Shown here one piece after another: positions 34,537 to 51,659 of a stretch of DNA of 64,000 nucleotides. Source of the stretch: Flammula alnicola (Eukaryota; Basidiomycota; Agaricomycetes; Agaricales; Strophariaceae); contig JADNRV010000148.1 of assembly GCA_015499995.1 (NCBI GenBank), forward strand, positions 62,001 through 126,000. Reading direction: 5' to 3'. Every line of letters starts with the position of its first letter. The stretch's first letter is position 1. A program made the position numbers and the translations under genes. The notes beneath the pieces are model-generated. The model saw only the letters and a program-made list of their open reading frames with translations. It did no database searches and was not told where the DNA came from.

Positions 34537-37500
34537 TATTCAATGAAGAACACGCCAAACGATGATCGCAAGACAATACTGGACGATGGAGATGATGAAG
34601 AAAGTTGAAATCGTTCAGACGCGTTGTCAGCGGGATTTAAAGCTCCGACGGAAACGTCCGTTTGGAATAGACCACAACATCGGCAGAATTCCGAGTCGGT
34701 CCGGCAACGACTGAGTCCGGCTTCCGCCGCTGGCCAACCTCGATATCATGTTTGGATCTTTCTAACTTCTTATTCCTTTAACTCTCGACTATGTGTCTAG
34801 GCGAAGGACACAGTGATTTTACTGCCCCTCAAATCACAGGAATGCCTGTCAAATCATCAATTTCAACCGGTATTTGAACCTCCGTTGTTATACGACCTAC
34901 TTAAGGTTTCTCTAGTGAAAAATTTGGCAACAGGAAAGTCAAACGACTTGAAAAGGGTTTTAGATTGGGGAGAATAGAAATGCATCGTCAAACAGCGTCA
35001 AACCCCATCTGCCCGGTCGACCCAGCAAGAAGACCTTTCGAATGCGAAGTCAGCGTTGGAAGGCTACGTTCCATTCCCAATGTCTGTCACTATCTTCAAC
35101 GTTCATGATGGCCAGGGGTTCATGACAATCTTTACTGCGCTACCTATTCTCCTCGAAAATGTCATGCTCAGCCCTCACTTCTGCAACCCAGTAGCCTGGA
35201 TGAACTCAAAATATCACGGTTGTCGAACTTTCCTGAATTCGGGGACTGGTGTCGCTGGCGTAGGGTCGTTATCGACTGACTGTACTCGGAACAATGTCCC
35301 CTTCTTGTCGCCCTGTCTTCTTGCTTCGATTGTAGCTGTTCCCTGAAATTGGACAGTCCACTTGCAAAAACGTCCTGTCACTAGCCGGACTGTGTCTCAG
35401 AACTGCTGTATACTTGTGGCAGGTACAGCGAAGTCGAACTGCCTTCTAGAGGCGAACCACCAGCACAATGACAAAAAAAGAAGTCATACCCATCGCCATG
35501 GACGACCGACTTGTAGCAGCTGGTGTTTACTGCGCATGTCATGCAAACAACCAATTCGAGTACGACGCCCCGGTCGCTTGCTAATCTCTATTAATCGGTC
35601 TTGAAGCTTGAATGACAACCTCGCCCTTCATTTATGTATCTGTTCCGTGCACACGGGAACGCCAGGCACTAGCGGGCTGCAGTCTATCAAAAGCATGCTT
35701 CTTGTGTCAAGCTGCGCTCCCGAATACCGCTTGCCAGACAACGATTACTCGATCGAGGCTCCCGAAACTCGCTAGCTTAGTACTCGATGTACTGGCTGTA
35801 CTAGCGCTCCATTATGCTGTGCAGATCCGGGGTACAATTTAATAATTGTTCCTGGGGTTTATGTGTGGTTGTACCCGCCCGGCGGCGTCTCGTCCTATAT
35901 TGCTCGGAAAGGTCGTCCACCAGGCATGATAAGCCGATGGCTCTCAAACCCCGGGTTATTCTAATTTTGTACTGATAATACAATCTTTACATTCACGGAT
36001 TCCGCTAATTTCGTATCTTTCTTTCAAAGGATGCCTTTATTTCGGGCGCATCGTGCTACACTGCAGACCCGCGACAGACATTGTGCCACACAGCTGTCGA
36101 CGCCTTCACATCATCGGCGCCACAATTCAATGTCTGTTTCGAAGAGTCGTTTGAATGGTCCCCAGTGAAAGGCTGGATGATTGCATGCTTCTGGTCTTTC
36201 TGCCTTGCGATTTGATGTGCTTGCATGTTCTCGAACTGGCAGTGGATCTCCGCTATTTGTCGTAAGGTTACAGAGCAGTGCCTTTCGTTACGACGGACCA
36301 AGTCAAAGGAATTCCTCCGCTCAAGGGCCCTGGTTTACCAGTTGTTTCCCGGAATAATGAAATTAACTGATGATATGTCTTTTTTTCAACGTCATGAAGA
36401 TATCTTATGGATGGAAACTGTGACGCTTGCAGGAGGTCCTAGAATGACTTGATTGCAGGGTGGTTTACACGCTAGCATGTCGGATACAATTTGCATCATC
36501 CTTTCGTCATCAGCATCTTGAGGTAGCCGGCCGTGGGTGTGTCACCTTCTGTTAATGTTGTGTGGAAACTGCGCTTTTGTTTTTCAGGATGAACTATGGA
36601 GCGCTACCCGTAGCAGTGATAATCGGTAATCACTTGTCCAAGTGTGAATTCAGAGTTTCAAGAGATGCCAATCATATGCTCATTTTTCTTTCTGCACCTT
36701 GATTGAGAGCTTTCCGACTGACGCTGACTTTTGTTCAACGCACGTCGCGAAAATCATTTATTCCTCTTGGCGTTACATGAACCTTCCAGTAAGGAACGCT
36801 TTTAGGACGTTCCTTGAAGTAACTAGCTCAAGGAAATTTAAAATTGCAACATAGGCTAAGCACGCGTCGAAGACTCGAAACATTCACAAAGACATGTGGT
36901 GATTAAAAGGGAGTGAGGGCGTTTTGATTGTAATGGATGGCCAGCGGACGTGGACACAGGCTCGAGCTCACTTCATCAACCGTCAGTGTGAGTGTCAAAA
37001 GTCAGCGTCGCGACCCTTCAAAACGTGAGCCGAACAAGATTATCTCGGTCTTCCGCAGCCGGCTCTGGCCCTCCAAAACAAATTTCGAAGTGTGCAGTTC
37101 TCTCACCCTGCCATAGCCACTCCACAAGAAGCAGTCGACTTTCCGTGTCACCGTGGTGCCCACTTATAATAGAACATGAGCTCGAAGCAAGAGGTGCACC
37201 TACAGGTCAAGTATCTGGGCTTTGACTGGACATTGGGAGTTTACATATTTATTACAAATCGGCAAGGTTGACTATTATCTTGAATGACGTTAAGGTAGTT
37301 TTGTTAGGGTGGCAATGGCCGCTGAGAGGACATAGGCTTCGCGGTCGAGGGTAACCAAGGTGTGTTCTTTTTTCTTCGACATGAATGTTTCTTCTGAGGT
37401 TAGTACATTTTGGGAACGACGTGTCCAGAACATATGTAGAATGCCGAGGAAGCACCCTTTCCGATCAAATGTTTGCCTTCGACCCTTGTGCAGGGTGATG

Positions 37501-37889
37501 CCAGATTTGGAAACAGAAAGTGCGAGCGCCCAACTCATCCTTCAGAGCAGAAAACCTCAAACCATGGTCGCGTTGGGTATTTCACTGGAATATTCGAATG
37601 AGAAACTGCGGCATTTGCTCGCTCGGAGGGCGAGCTTATCTACCAACTCAAAAACAGGCTTTGAATTTCTACACGGGTTTACGGCACAAATCTGTACGTA
37701 ACGAGAAGCGTTGGGCGCCTTCTCGCCCTAAATTAATCAAATAATCAAATTCACGCTTCGGCATCTCGGACTCAATTGCGCGATTTGTATAAAGCAAACC
37801 CTGCCCTGTTATTGTTTTCCAAGTTTCGCGTGTTCTCATTCCCCTTCACCTTCATAAACTTACCGTCGCCGTCCAAGATCCCAGTCGTC
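34537..37889. other. Gene-poor 3.3-kb region
   Basis: Many short open frames exist but none has convincing composition, splice structure or family motifs. No tRNA, transposase motif or long repeat was recognised. The right end must hold the hydrophobin promoter, and the left end that of RPB9. Confidence 0.4.
37788..37793 (+). promoter_or_regulatory. TATA box of the hydrophobin gene
   Basis: TATAAA lies 97 bp upstream of the ATG at 37890, at a normal distance for a strongly expressed fungal gene with a short leader. Confidence 0.6.
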
Positions 37890-38533
37890 ATGAAGTTCGC
37901 TACCACTTTTGCTCTTCTTGCTGTTGCTGCTGCGACTGTCGGCGCGAAGCCCACGGAAACCAACGCCCATCGTATGGCACGAGGACTTGGCCCTCTTCCC
38001 CCTTCGCGTCGGGCTCCAACAGGTGTTGCAGGTCATCTTTTACGAGTTTCTGTCTATGAATTTCTTGAATTTTGATGTCGTTTCCCCCAGGCGCACGAAG
38101 GAGCAGTCCTTCTGGTATTTCCAATTCGTGCAACACAGGACCTGTCCACTGCTGTGTGTTACACTGTTTCATATTCTCCTGGTATCTTACTGACGAATGG
38201 CATAGGCAATAGTGTCGAAAACTCTAACAGTTCCAAAGTCGGCCTGGTCGCAGGGCTGCTTGGCCTCGTTCTTCCTGCGAACGTTCTTGTCGGTCTGACG
38301 TGCTCGCCCCTGTCAGTGGTTGGTGCTGGTGGCAATTCTTGGTGAGTATCTATAAATTCCCCTGTTAGAATACGGCTGACCACCTTGGTTCCTGTAGCTC
38401 TCAGCAACCCGTTTGCTGCGAGAACAACCACTTCAACGGTCTAATTGTTGTTGGATGCTCCCCTAGTAAGAAATTTCAGCTATCTGTTAATTGAATTTAC
38501 CTAATGAGAATTCCAGTTAACATCAACCTTTGA
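37890..38533 (+). CDS. Class I hydrophobin
   Basis: This is a small secreted amphipathic protein that self-assembles on hyphae and fruiting bodies. The start MKFATTFALLAVAAATVGA is a clear signal peptide. Four introns are inferred (after 38020, 38152, 38341 and 38466 or so). The mature part shows the eight-cysteine pattern: C-x6-CC (SCNTGPVHCC), then a long loop with GLVAGLLGLVLPANVLVGLTC, then C, CC (QQPVCCENN) and a final C (VVGCSP). It ends ...ININL at 38533. The long spacing between the second pair and the next Cys, and the hydropathy, indicate class I. Length is about 130 aa. The pre-Cys segment carries several Arg/Pro residues (SRRAPTG) that may be a processing site. Confidence 0.9.
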
Positions 38534-40194
38534 TCCCTTCTTCGCACTGGTTAAGACCTATTTGCAACATTAAAATACGCTACTGCCACCTATTCCCCCT
38601 CTGATTCTTGACGGACGGACTCTCCTATCCGCATCTCGCCCCATAACCCTCACTTTCCTTTCATTTGAACGTGTGTCCACTCATTTACCGCGTTCACTAT
38701 ACTTATACCATTTGTCTAATAAGTTAGTCTTGGACCATTCGTCGTTTACTATTACATAGCTCATGTTTTGGTCTCACGATACACGAACGCTTTGATTTCT
38801 CGCTTCGACTCTACGACTGGACTGACATTGCTACTTAGTTTATTTCTGGGGCAACCGTGCAGCTAACGGGCAACGGTTATTTGCGCTATTACTGAGAGTG
38901 CGCTAATTGCCTGCTGCCGCGCTGCACATAGAGGGATGCGGACTGACTGGAGAGATGTAATATACGATATAGACTTCGCCACGATTTAGAAATAAAAATT
39001 TCACGCTGCTTCTGAAGATGTTTCGCTAGCGTCCGGGATTGTGCGAAGCGTACGCTAGTCTATTGATCGGCAGACAGAGCCCGTGCTGCTTTCCGCACTA
39101 ACCCATGTACGCAAGCGAAGTCCGTTGGCGTCGCATGATTTCAAAAGGCAATGGTAAAAAGAATGCGCGATACAAAAACACGCATCAGGGAAAGTTTAGA
39201 ATATATATCAGATGGGTATTCGTAGTTATTTGAAGCTGATACCATGGTATACACACCTTACTTAAGGTGGAAAATGGAATATGAGCATATTCAGCACGGA
39301 TGGACTTATCAGGCGTTGCGCGAGACGTAAAATGGCTTACAATATCGGTGTTAACGGTATTGCGCTGCGGATTGTAGGGAGTGCCCTTCATCCAAGAGGC
39401 GGATATATATCGCGCGGGGAGGAAGCCACGATACTGCATCGGGTTCGATGCACCGTGAATAAACCGAAGACGCTACAAATCCGCCAAGAGTTCCGGTCAG
39501 CGAACAGAAGCCGATGCCGCGCGAGGTCGAAGGTAAACGAAGCAGATCGCCATTGGGGTCAAAAGGGGACGAAGCTTGGCTGCCAGCCTCCTAAGACACA
39601 GAGAGACCTCACAGATAGTCCCTTGTCGTCTGGCGATCGATTTTCGTATGATACACCCACGGAAAAGTCACCGTACAATCTGATATGCGGAGTGCATTGG
39701 GCGTGACCCATCGCGTCTAGGCCTTGGGGGCAGAAGATTGGATACATTTAAGTAGCGGAGCCAGTTCGACAACACGAGCCTCTTTACTCAGCGAGTCCAT
39801 CGAATCCACGGATATACGATCCAGAGCGCCGCCAAGGAGTCAAAGTTTCAACTTTCAAGGACAAGAGATTGCGCCGCATCTCCCAAGAAAATCCTCATAG
39901 AGTCGTTCTGTGATCCAGAAAACATTTCGACATACAGTGTAAAAGAGCCTAATGAATTCACATTACCTGGCCCCAGCATATGGATACGTTGCGCAGGCCG
40001 CACACTCCAACTGTAACAAGGCAAACGGTCCACATTGCGCCACAAATCTTGCCATCATGTGTTGCCTGATTAGGAGCGTGCGCGTGAACCTTATTTTGAC
40101 AACTAGCAAGCCACCTCGGGAATTGCCGTACACACAGAATTCCCCTTCACAATAATCCAAATAGCGGTAATCAAGCTCGTCGCCGTTCATCAAG
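38534..40194. other. Intergenic region between hydrophobin and RPL27
   Basis: No recognisable gene. A plus-strand frame of 141 codons (39281-39706) is Arg-rich and lacks family motifs. The RPL27 promoter lies at the right end. Confidence 0.4.
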
Positions 40195-40834
40195 ATGGTT
40201 AAAGGTGCGTTTCGTCGTCGCTGGCAGTGTAAAAGCCTTCACTTACGATGTTGTACAGTATACAAGCCCGGCAAGGTATGCAGAATGAAGGAAACACCTC
40301 TCGATCACGTACTTAACAAGGCGTTCAGGTCGCAATTGTCCTCCAAGGCCGTCAGGCCGGCAAAAAGGTCGTCGTTATCAAGCAACTGGATGAGGGCAAC
40401 AACGACAGAAAGTTCCCCCATGCCATCGTCGCTGGCATCGAGCGCTACCCCAGAAAAGTGACGAGACGTATGGGCCAAAAGAAGCTGGCACACAGGAGCA
40501 AAGTCAAGCCCTTCATCAAGGTGCGTTCGCCTTGGTGGCACCTCGCCTCGGCGACGTGGGTCTGACTTGTATTTCGCCCTTTCTAGATCATTAACTACTC
40601 CCACCTTTTCCCTACACGTTATGCTCTCGAGCTGGAGGGACTCAAGGGATCCGTGACTGCCGACACTTTCAAGGAGCCATCACAGAGGGAAGACGCCAAG
40701 AAGGTCGTCAAGAAGTTGTTCGAGGATCGTTACACAAGTGGGAAGAACAAGTGGTTCTTCCAACCTCTGAGAGTGCGTGAAACTTGTGTTTCGTGTCATG
40801 GCCGTACTAACTATGTTCACTCCTGCAGTTCTGA
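40195..40834 (+). CDS. RPL27: 60S ribosomal protein L27 (eL27)
   Basis: This is a structural protein of the large ribosomal subunit. Five exons give [20 protein letters not shown]..., with the first exon only ten nucleotides (ATGGTTAAAG) and the last encoding only the final Phe and the stop (TTCTGA at 40829-40834). The spliced product is 136 aa, the standard length. The KOW-like N-terminus, the conserved [14 protein letters not shown] block and the C-terminal [12 protein letters not shown] are all present. An intron directly behind a tiny first exon is common in fungal ribosomal protein genes. Confidence 0.96.
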
Positions 40835-41629
40835 GTGTTGTTTTTTGTATCGATATGCCCACAAAAAACCGCTGTATGCTCTGACGACCATGCTTTTCTG
40901 CCCATTATACATTTCATATGATACACTTCTAGGGGACGATGTTTGTGTGGATGTCCATGAGCAATGACGCTTGGATTGGGTTTGGTGCCATTATATGCGC
41001 GAGATCCAGATTTTATCCAGGTCGCCTTATCCCGCTGACCGGAAGGAAAGGTCGGGACCTGCTCATGCGTGATGCCGAAGGGTTATTCCGTTTGAAGATT
41101 TTGGGTGACATGCTGTGATCTTTGTGCTATTGCTGGGTTCCTGTCGCAGAAAAGACTGAGGGCAGGCTTTGTATTGTGTGAGATTGGCATAACTTTTTGG
41201 ACTTCAACGCGACTGTGCCCTAACTACGTAAGGCGGCGTCCGCTAGATTTGGCGCTCACGACGCGAAATTTCGATGACTAGGAACGTCGTCACAGCCTAC
41301 TCTTCCGTCAGTGAGATATTTCACGGAATTCGGTCTCTCTTTCCAAACTTACGAACTGGTTCTGCAAACTATTATCATCTGTTCGTTGTTCATATTCAAT
41401 CTGTTCATTGAATTATTGGAAAGCCAACAGAAGGCAACGCTCCGCAAACCTTTACGGAATCCATTCGTTGCATTGGTGACCCTGATTTAGGCGTCTATTT
41501 TGCACAGTCAGGGGTGCGCAGGACGTAACTGAATTGGCTTTGGATGCCGGTCGCTATCTTGAAACGGACCTGTGCCAGCGCCCATTCAATGCATTTTTTT
41601 CTTGCTTCAACCAACTTCAAACCACATCC
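40835..41629. other. Intergenic region
   Basis: 3' UTR of RPL27 and promoter of the next gene; nothing else was recognised. Confidence 0.4.
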
Positions 41630-42462
41630 ATGACAATGTCGCACTCTAGATCTCCGCGGTCCAGTGGGAGCAACAATGGGGGCGCCACTGGCCTTAGTCT
41701 GGTGGATTCAATTCGACAAGCAACGCGTCAACGGAAGCGTGGACAGAGGCCATATCCGGAGAGAGATGTCACTGGTTATGTGAAGGATAGAAAGACACTT
41801 GTAAGTCGCCGTCGCGTCTTCTTTCTTCTTCTTTCCTCTTTATCTTATCTTTTGGTATCTTTTAGCCGTCACAACCAACGAGCTCCGAGGCTGATCACAA
41901 GGTTCCCATTTCTGCGATACTTGGCCCGTACTATGCGGTGGCGGCAACCATACAAGAATTGAAGTCGAAGGATGCTCGTCGTTCCTATCAACAAGAACGC
42001 CAGTCGCGTGGAAATTCGACGGCCAGTAAGTGCAGCACGAAACGGTCAATTGTCGATCTCCGAGAATCTTCGACGCGTCCTCGCGTGGATCTCGATACAA
42101 AATCACCTTGCTATTCGGACTCGGAGACAAGCCATTCGGACGCTGCTGCAACGTCGCCTGGACACGCGTCGAGCCATTATGGTCGTGTCGATTATAACGT
42201 TTTGGTACCCAGACTTCCCGACGTTCAATGTACGATGAACGAATATATGCAAGCCTCTAATACGCTCGAAAATCAGGAGGTCCTGGCTGACTACAGCTAT
42301 GCGGACGAACCGAACTTGTTCTCGCCCATCGATTCAATTGACCTGTACGAGGCAACCGGCGGGACTAGCGAACTGACGGGAGAGACTTTGGAGTTGGGCT
42401 TTGGCTGGGATGGAGACATGTGGACGCAAGATCTAACAGAGTATGGTTCAACGGAACAGTGA
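41630..42462 (+). CDS. Hypothetical acidic/Ser-rich protein
   Basis: Two exons (about 41630-41800 and 41867-42462; GTAAGT donor, TTTTAG acceptor) encode MTMSHSRSPRSSGSNNGGA... ending DMWTQDLTEYGSTEQ. The N-terminus is basic with a KRGQRPYPERDVTGYVKDR segment, the middle is Ser-rich, and the C-terminal 70 residues are acidic with aromatic residues (LFSPIDSIDLYE, LELGFGWDGDMW), a composition like a transcriptional activation region. No DNA-binding domain is seen. Its 3' end has a degraded copy at 51130-51270. Confidence 0.55.
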
Positions 42463-42748
42463 TCCTGTACTCGTACACCTTGAAGTGAAGAGGTAATTTT
42501 CATGAACTTCTGTTATTCTTCGCTAATTGATATTATCGTTTTTGGGCCATGGGAATTGTGTATGTGCGCCGTGAAGAGGTGCTATGATTAGGGATCTTTA
42601 ACTGGCTACAATGATATTACTGCTTTGCGAACCCGAGAGCAACGTAAGATCGTGGTTTGAATGACGACTATTGGCATACAATCGTGTGCAGTTAATTCGT
42701 GACAAGGCTGGGGAAAGTATCGAAAAAATCATGGTCGACCCGGATGCA

Positions 42749-43695
42749 TCAATCGGCGAAATAAAAATCGTCGGGGATGTCATTTTGGGCATCCTCCGCC
42801 TCATATCTGGAGGAGTTGACGAAACGGCCTGTCATACGATCCTCCCTTCTTCCAGAAATTATTGCCGCTTTATGGGGCCCCAAGCGCTTGATCTCGTCTC
42901 TTGTTAAAGAAGTTGGACGGTTGACTAGCTCTTGAAACGTAGGCTTCACCCAATGCTCGAGTATATCGTGCTTCAAGGCCAGGAGAATCTTTGGAACGGG
43001 ATCGATGATTGGCACGCCTTCTCTTCCGGAGTCTATGGCGGCGACAACCTCGCTTATAATGCTGTCGAAAGCATAGCGAAGCGATATTGAAAGGAGGTCA
43101 TAAAGTTTGCCGCTTCCCTGGCTGCGCTGCGGGGCTCCTGAACCGCCCTTTTGTTTCCGCTTCTTGCAATTGGACCCTGTCATCTCGGATTCCTCAACTG
43201 GCAGTGCTTTCAATATATTCTGAGTCCGGGAGCCAAACAGTCTGCGTGTATTCCTCGCTGTCAATTCCCGTCTAAAGGACAGTCAAGAGTGCATCCACTT
43301 ACCCGTAATAGAAAAAGTCCAGCAAAGCCTCGAATTCTGCGCAAGTCACTTGTGGAAGATGAATCGGCTTTTCATCTGAGTCGCCATCTTTACCGCCTTC
43401 TACACTAGGAGGACAGTCAAACATTGATTTGAAGACTTCTGACTCCCGAATAAAGAAATATCGGTGAACCTTGTAGAGACGGCCTTGGATCTAAGAACAA
43501 GGAAATCTTGGTTGATCGAATGTATCCCGGCATGAAAAGTAGAGCAAATTATCATACGTTAAATACCGCCATCCCAAACTCGGGGAGGTAGTACTCTCCA
43601 TGGCAAACCTTCGCTGTGGTTGACAAGACCTCCATCTCTGGGTCACTGACCGCCGCCACAACTGCGGAAGGTGAAAACAATGTTAATGACATGTA
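42749..43695 (-). CDS. BTB-domain protein 1
   Basis: Exons 43695-43558, 43490-43303 and 43241-42749 give 272 aa in frame. Residues about 25-110 form a BTB/POZ-like core: FYLP-type strand (EYYLPEFGMAVFN), then IQGRLYKVHRYFFIRES, EVFKSMFDCPP, and DEKPIHLPQVTCAEFEALLD. The C-terminal part has KLYDLLSISLRYAFDSIISE, the helical region that follows the BTB fold in the large mushroom family, and ends DDFYFAD. Such proteins may act as Cul3 adaptors or as dimerisation factors; the role of this lineage-specific family is unknown. It belongs to a local cluster of four with genes at 45028, 51660 and 52985. Confidence 0.75.
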
Positions 43696-45027
43696 GGTCA
43701 GGAAGAGGATGCGCAGTGGGTTTTGGAACGAGGCAGCTCGGGGGGTTCTGAGATCACTCGCAGTAAATACTGTAGCAAGGATACGATGGGAAACCAGGCA
43801 GGGGAGGGATTGGCAAACCTTTTTATAAGGGAGCATGGTGTTGCTTCCACTGGCACGTGCACGCGAATCTGGGCGCTTGTTGGAGAGGTAAAATTGATTA
43901 TCGAACGACAAGATTCGTGGATAAAAATCCTCCACCGAGGATCCCGAGGCATTGCGAATTCGAATCAAGCTTAATCATAGCACACGGGGTGGAGGTTCAA
44001 CGGAGTTTTATGCTGGCTATTAAAAACGTCGAATTTCAGTGTAATTTTACGATAAGCATCGAAAGCATGGGATACGAGGAGATGAGATATTGAGGAATGC
44101 ATCGGAAGGCATCATGCACCCAAATATAATTCGGGTGTGAGGTCAATTGGGTCCAATGTCTTCGTCGTGATTGAGGCAAAATTCGGAATGGTAGGACCTT
44201 CAAAGGGCATGGCACCGGACTCATCTTGCACTTCATCTGCATAATCTCGAGAAACAGGCCGTGGTGTTCAGGCCTCACGATAATCGCCACCTCAAATGAC
44301 CGAGTGTCCAACCTTCCCCGCATTTTCCAACAAGTGGCCATGTAGCACCCTCGACTGCGTGGGTCCTTAACCGGAGACGCGTAGTTGACGAAGCCGTAGG
44401 CCACGCCCTTAAATTCTCAATTGCTCGGGCTCGATGCCTTGAATACGAGCGCAATTTCTTGAAAGGAAGCGGGTTAGGTCAAGTTTACGAAGACCACCAG
44501 GTGAGAAACAGAAGATCGGCACGTACAAGTACGCCGATATAAAGAGATCTGATGGCCTATGGGCAAGGAAATGATTTACACAATGTTTTCCGGATATTAT
44601 AAAAAAACTAATTCAGACGTCTATGGATCTGGATGAATATGAAACCAACCTCGCGCGTGACTTCTCCCCTAATTATCGCTCGAAAATATGGTTGTGTGCA
44701 CTCGATTGTCACCCGAGCCTGTCCAATTCTTCTTGCTGAAAGAATTGCGCGTTACTCGAGTATGTTCCTTTCGTTCAAAAGGTTGTTGTCCTAGCTCATA
44801 AATAACGCTCATAAATAAATTAAATATGATTCCCCGTTATCGTTGATTTGAGCCTTGTGATTTACAGTCGCTGTTTTGCGAAGAAGAGACAAAGACGAAA
44901 TTGTGATTTGAACGGTGACTTATCTTGTCGCATGCCACTATTCATCGATCGTTACTGGAGTGTATACATGTGCAGTTGATTCAGGAAGTTGGGAAAAGTA
45001 TCGAAGAAAAGGGTGGTTGGATATCCA
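43696..45027. other. Intergenic region between BTB genes
   Basis: A minus-strand region at 44036-44404 has coding-like pieces in more than one frame, including a short stretch ending DPIDLTPELYLGA. No start, splice pattern or family could be established; it may be a decayed gene. The rest is AT-rich and empty. Confidence 0.35.
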
Positions 45028-45915
45028 TCAATCGTCGAAAAAGAAGTAGGATGGGACACAGTTCAAGTTGCCATAGTAAACATCGCGGCGACCCATCATG
45101 CGATCCTCCCTTCTTCCATTAATTATTTCCGCTCTATTATATCCCAATGTCTTCATCTCTTCCTTCGTTAAATGGGTTGAACGGTTGACTAGCTCGTCAA
45201 AAGCAGGCTTCAACCAGTGCCTGAGTACGTCATGCTTCAAGGCCAGGATAATCTTTTGAAGTGGATCCATCGACACGGCTTGGTCACCGGAGTCAATTTG
45301 AATGGCGGCGACAACCTGGCTCGTCACGCGATCGAACGCATAGCGAAGCGATATTGAAAGGAGATCGTAAAGCGTATTTGACGTGGCGGCCCCACCCAAG
45401 TTTTGAAGCCCCGGCTTTTTGAGCCCTGGCCGTATACTCCAGGAGCCAAGCATCCTGGATGTATCGCTCATTGTCAATTTCCTTCCAGTGTACAACTAAA
45501 AGCGCAACAAGTTACCCGTCATAGATCAACTCAAGCAAAGTCTCGAATTCTGCACACGTCACTTCCGGAAGATGAATTGGCTTTTCATCTGAATCGCCAT
45601 CTTGATTGCCTCCTGGAGCAGAAGGGCAGTCAAACATAGACTTGAAGACTTCAGACTCCTGAATGAAGAAATGTCGGTGAACCTTGTAGAGACGTCCTTG
45701 GATCTATGCACGAATAAGGGAATCTTAGTTAACAGAAGGTCTCCTGATACGAACATAGAGCAAGGTTCAGCAAACTATCGCACATTAAATATTGCCATCC
45801 CAAAATCTGGAAGGTAGAATTTCTCGTGACGGAGTGAGCCTTTGGTTGACAAATCATCCGTCCCTGGGTCAGTGAGAGCTGCCGCCGTAGCTGTGGAGGG
45901 TGAAAACGATGACAT
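45028..45915 (-). CDS. BTB-domain protein 2
   Basis: Exons 45915-45784, 45703-45516 and 45454-45028 give 248 aa in frame. The order is the same as BTB protein 1: KFYLPDFGMAIFN, IQGRLYKVHRHFFIQES, EVFKSMFDCPS, DEKPIHLPEVTCAEFETLLE, then LYDLLSISLRYAFDRVTSQ. The middle linker and the C-terminus (YGNLNCVPSYFFFDD) have diverged. The intact reading frame supports a functional gene. Confidence 0.75.
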
Positions 45916-46542
45916 GTCGATCAGGAGGGATCAGGAGTAAGATGCGCAGTGGATTTTGGAACGAGGCGGGAAGGTCTCTGAGGGCACTCAAAGTAGAAAC
46001 AAAGACACAACCGTAACCCAGTGCAAAACCTTTTTATAAGATGTTGTTTCCACGCTTATCTGGGCGCTTATCTGGATGGAAAAATAGATTATCGATGGGC
46101 AAGCTTCCCAATATGAATCCTCTATGGAGGGCACTTCTCGATGTTCTGCGAAACACTGCCTGGTGCCCAGCAGGAGAGGTAGGAGTTTTATGCTCATTAT
46201 TCAATTTTGTAGGTTGCTCAGTACTATCTGATCATACCTTATTTTACTAGCATGATAGCTAATCATATATTCCGACATTTCCCTCCAAAAACTACGATGA
46301 CTTGAATCTTGGATGTGGTTTTGGTTTTTCGAGACACATATAAAGCATTGAAAGGGTGTGCCACGCCTCGTTGGCAGTTCACGGTGTGCCCGGCTCTTCT
46401 CAACACACTCAGACTGCGGTACAATGGCATCGTGAGGTTCGCACGGTGGCGTGACTCACACCGCGTCTTGACCGGCCCTCAACTTTCAGTTATTATTTTG
46501 TTCGCGTTCTTCAACAACATTGCAGCACTCAAACTCCTCGAT
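45916..46542. other. Divergent promoter region
   Basis: Divergent promoters of BTB protein 2 and the SNF2 gene. No other feature was recognised. Confidence 0.4.
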
Positions 46543-50495
<3,953 letters not shown>

Positions 50496-51659
50496 TAATT
50501 CTTGGGCTGGGGTATTTTGATCATATCGTTTGGAATTGCTTTGTATATATCCTCTTCGCACATACCTTGATACAATTATTTATAATAAGCTTTGTGCTTC
50601 ACCATCTTTCAATATCGGCGCTTCTGATTGTGCGTTTCAAGGCAGAGGGTAGTTGGGATGTTGGAGATGAGGATGTTGGCTGTACAGAGGTTGGCCATAC
50701 ACTGAGTGTTCGTTTTCCATCGTTATGGTGAGCGTCAGGCTGGCAGGCTGAGATAGGTACAGACCAAGCACGGATTGCCCTTCCCTAATAGAAAAAGGGC
50801 CTATATAATCTCTGGCACGTTCTTTCATCTTGCAGGGCAGAATTGGCAAGGCGTACTCCAAGATCCAAGGCATCATTGGACGCGTCGACCGAACCCTCCT
50901 CATGTTGTTGACCACGCAATATAACCCCCTTCCTCACTCTTAGTCCTCTTCCATCCATGCTTTTCGCTTTTTCCAAATCGTTATGGAGCATTCAACGTAT
51001 TAATTTGCACTGGCAAAATTCATGTTTGTAGTATGGACATCAATTTGAACGCGGTGATTATGGGTGGAACATTTACGGTGGCGGCGGAGAGAGCCAATGA
51101 AAAAGGTGTGTCTCACTGCTGTTTTATGTCGATTCTATTGATCTGTACGAGGCAGGCAGCGGGACTGGCGAACAGATGGGAGAGACTTTGGAGCTGAAGC
51201 GCTGAGGCCTGAGGTTCGGCCGGGACACGTGGACACAAGACCTAGAAGAGTATGCTTAGTGGTTCAACGAAACAGTGATACGCCTTGTATAGGCGTGAAG
51301 TGAAGAGGTAACTTTCGTCGATCTCCGCTCATTGATATCATCATTTTGGGCTCCGTAAAGTGTGCATGTGCGAAATGAAGAGGTGCTAAGCCTACGACCG
51401 GGGATCTTCAAGTAGTCACAATGATACTAGTGATTTGCCGACTTGCCAATCCCAGAGCACGCAAGATTGTGGTTTGAATATTAATGACTACTCAAATACA
51501 ATCATGTGCAATTAGTTCACGACAAGGCTAGGGAAAGTATTGAAAAAGCATGGTCAACCCGGATACATCAATCAGCGAAATAGAATTCCGTGGGGACGTC
51601 ACTGGTATCGACATATTCGCTCTCTGGGATACCGAACGAGCTGTGGGGGCGCGGGCCTC
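50496..51659. other. Intergenic region with degraded duplicate DNA
   Basis: No intact gene. Bases about 51130-51500 are homologous to 42330-42660, that is, the 3' end of the hypothetical gene and its downstream region. The proximal part is the 3' UTR of the SNF2 gene. Confidence 0.5.
51130..51270 (+). pseudogene. Degraded 3' end of the 41630-42462 gene
   Basis: The sequence ATTGATCTGTACGAGGCA and GGAGAGACTTTGGAGCT match the acidic tail of the intact gene, but an early TGA and small gaps break the frame. No upstream exons are present. Confidence 0.6.

Noticed and set aside
39281..39706. 141-codon plus-strand frame
   Set aside because: Arg-rich composition, no family motif, no sign of splicing or a promoter.
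44036..44404. 123-codon minus-strand frame between BTB genes
   Set aside because: The best coding-like segment (ending LTPELYLGA) is in another frame, and no start or splice pattern could be made; left as a possible relic.
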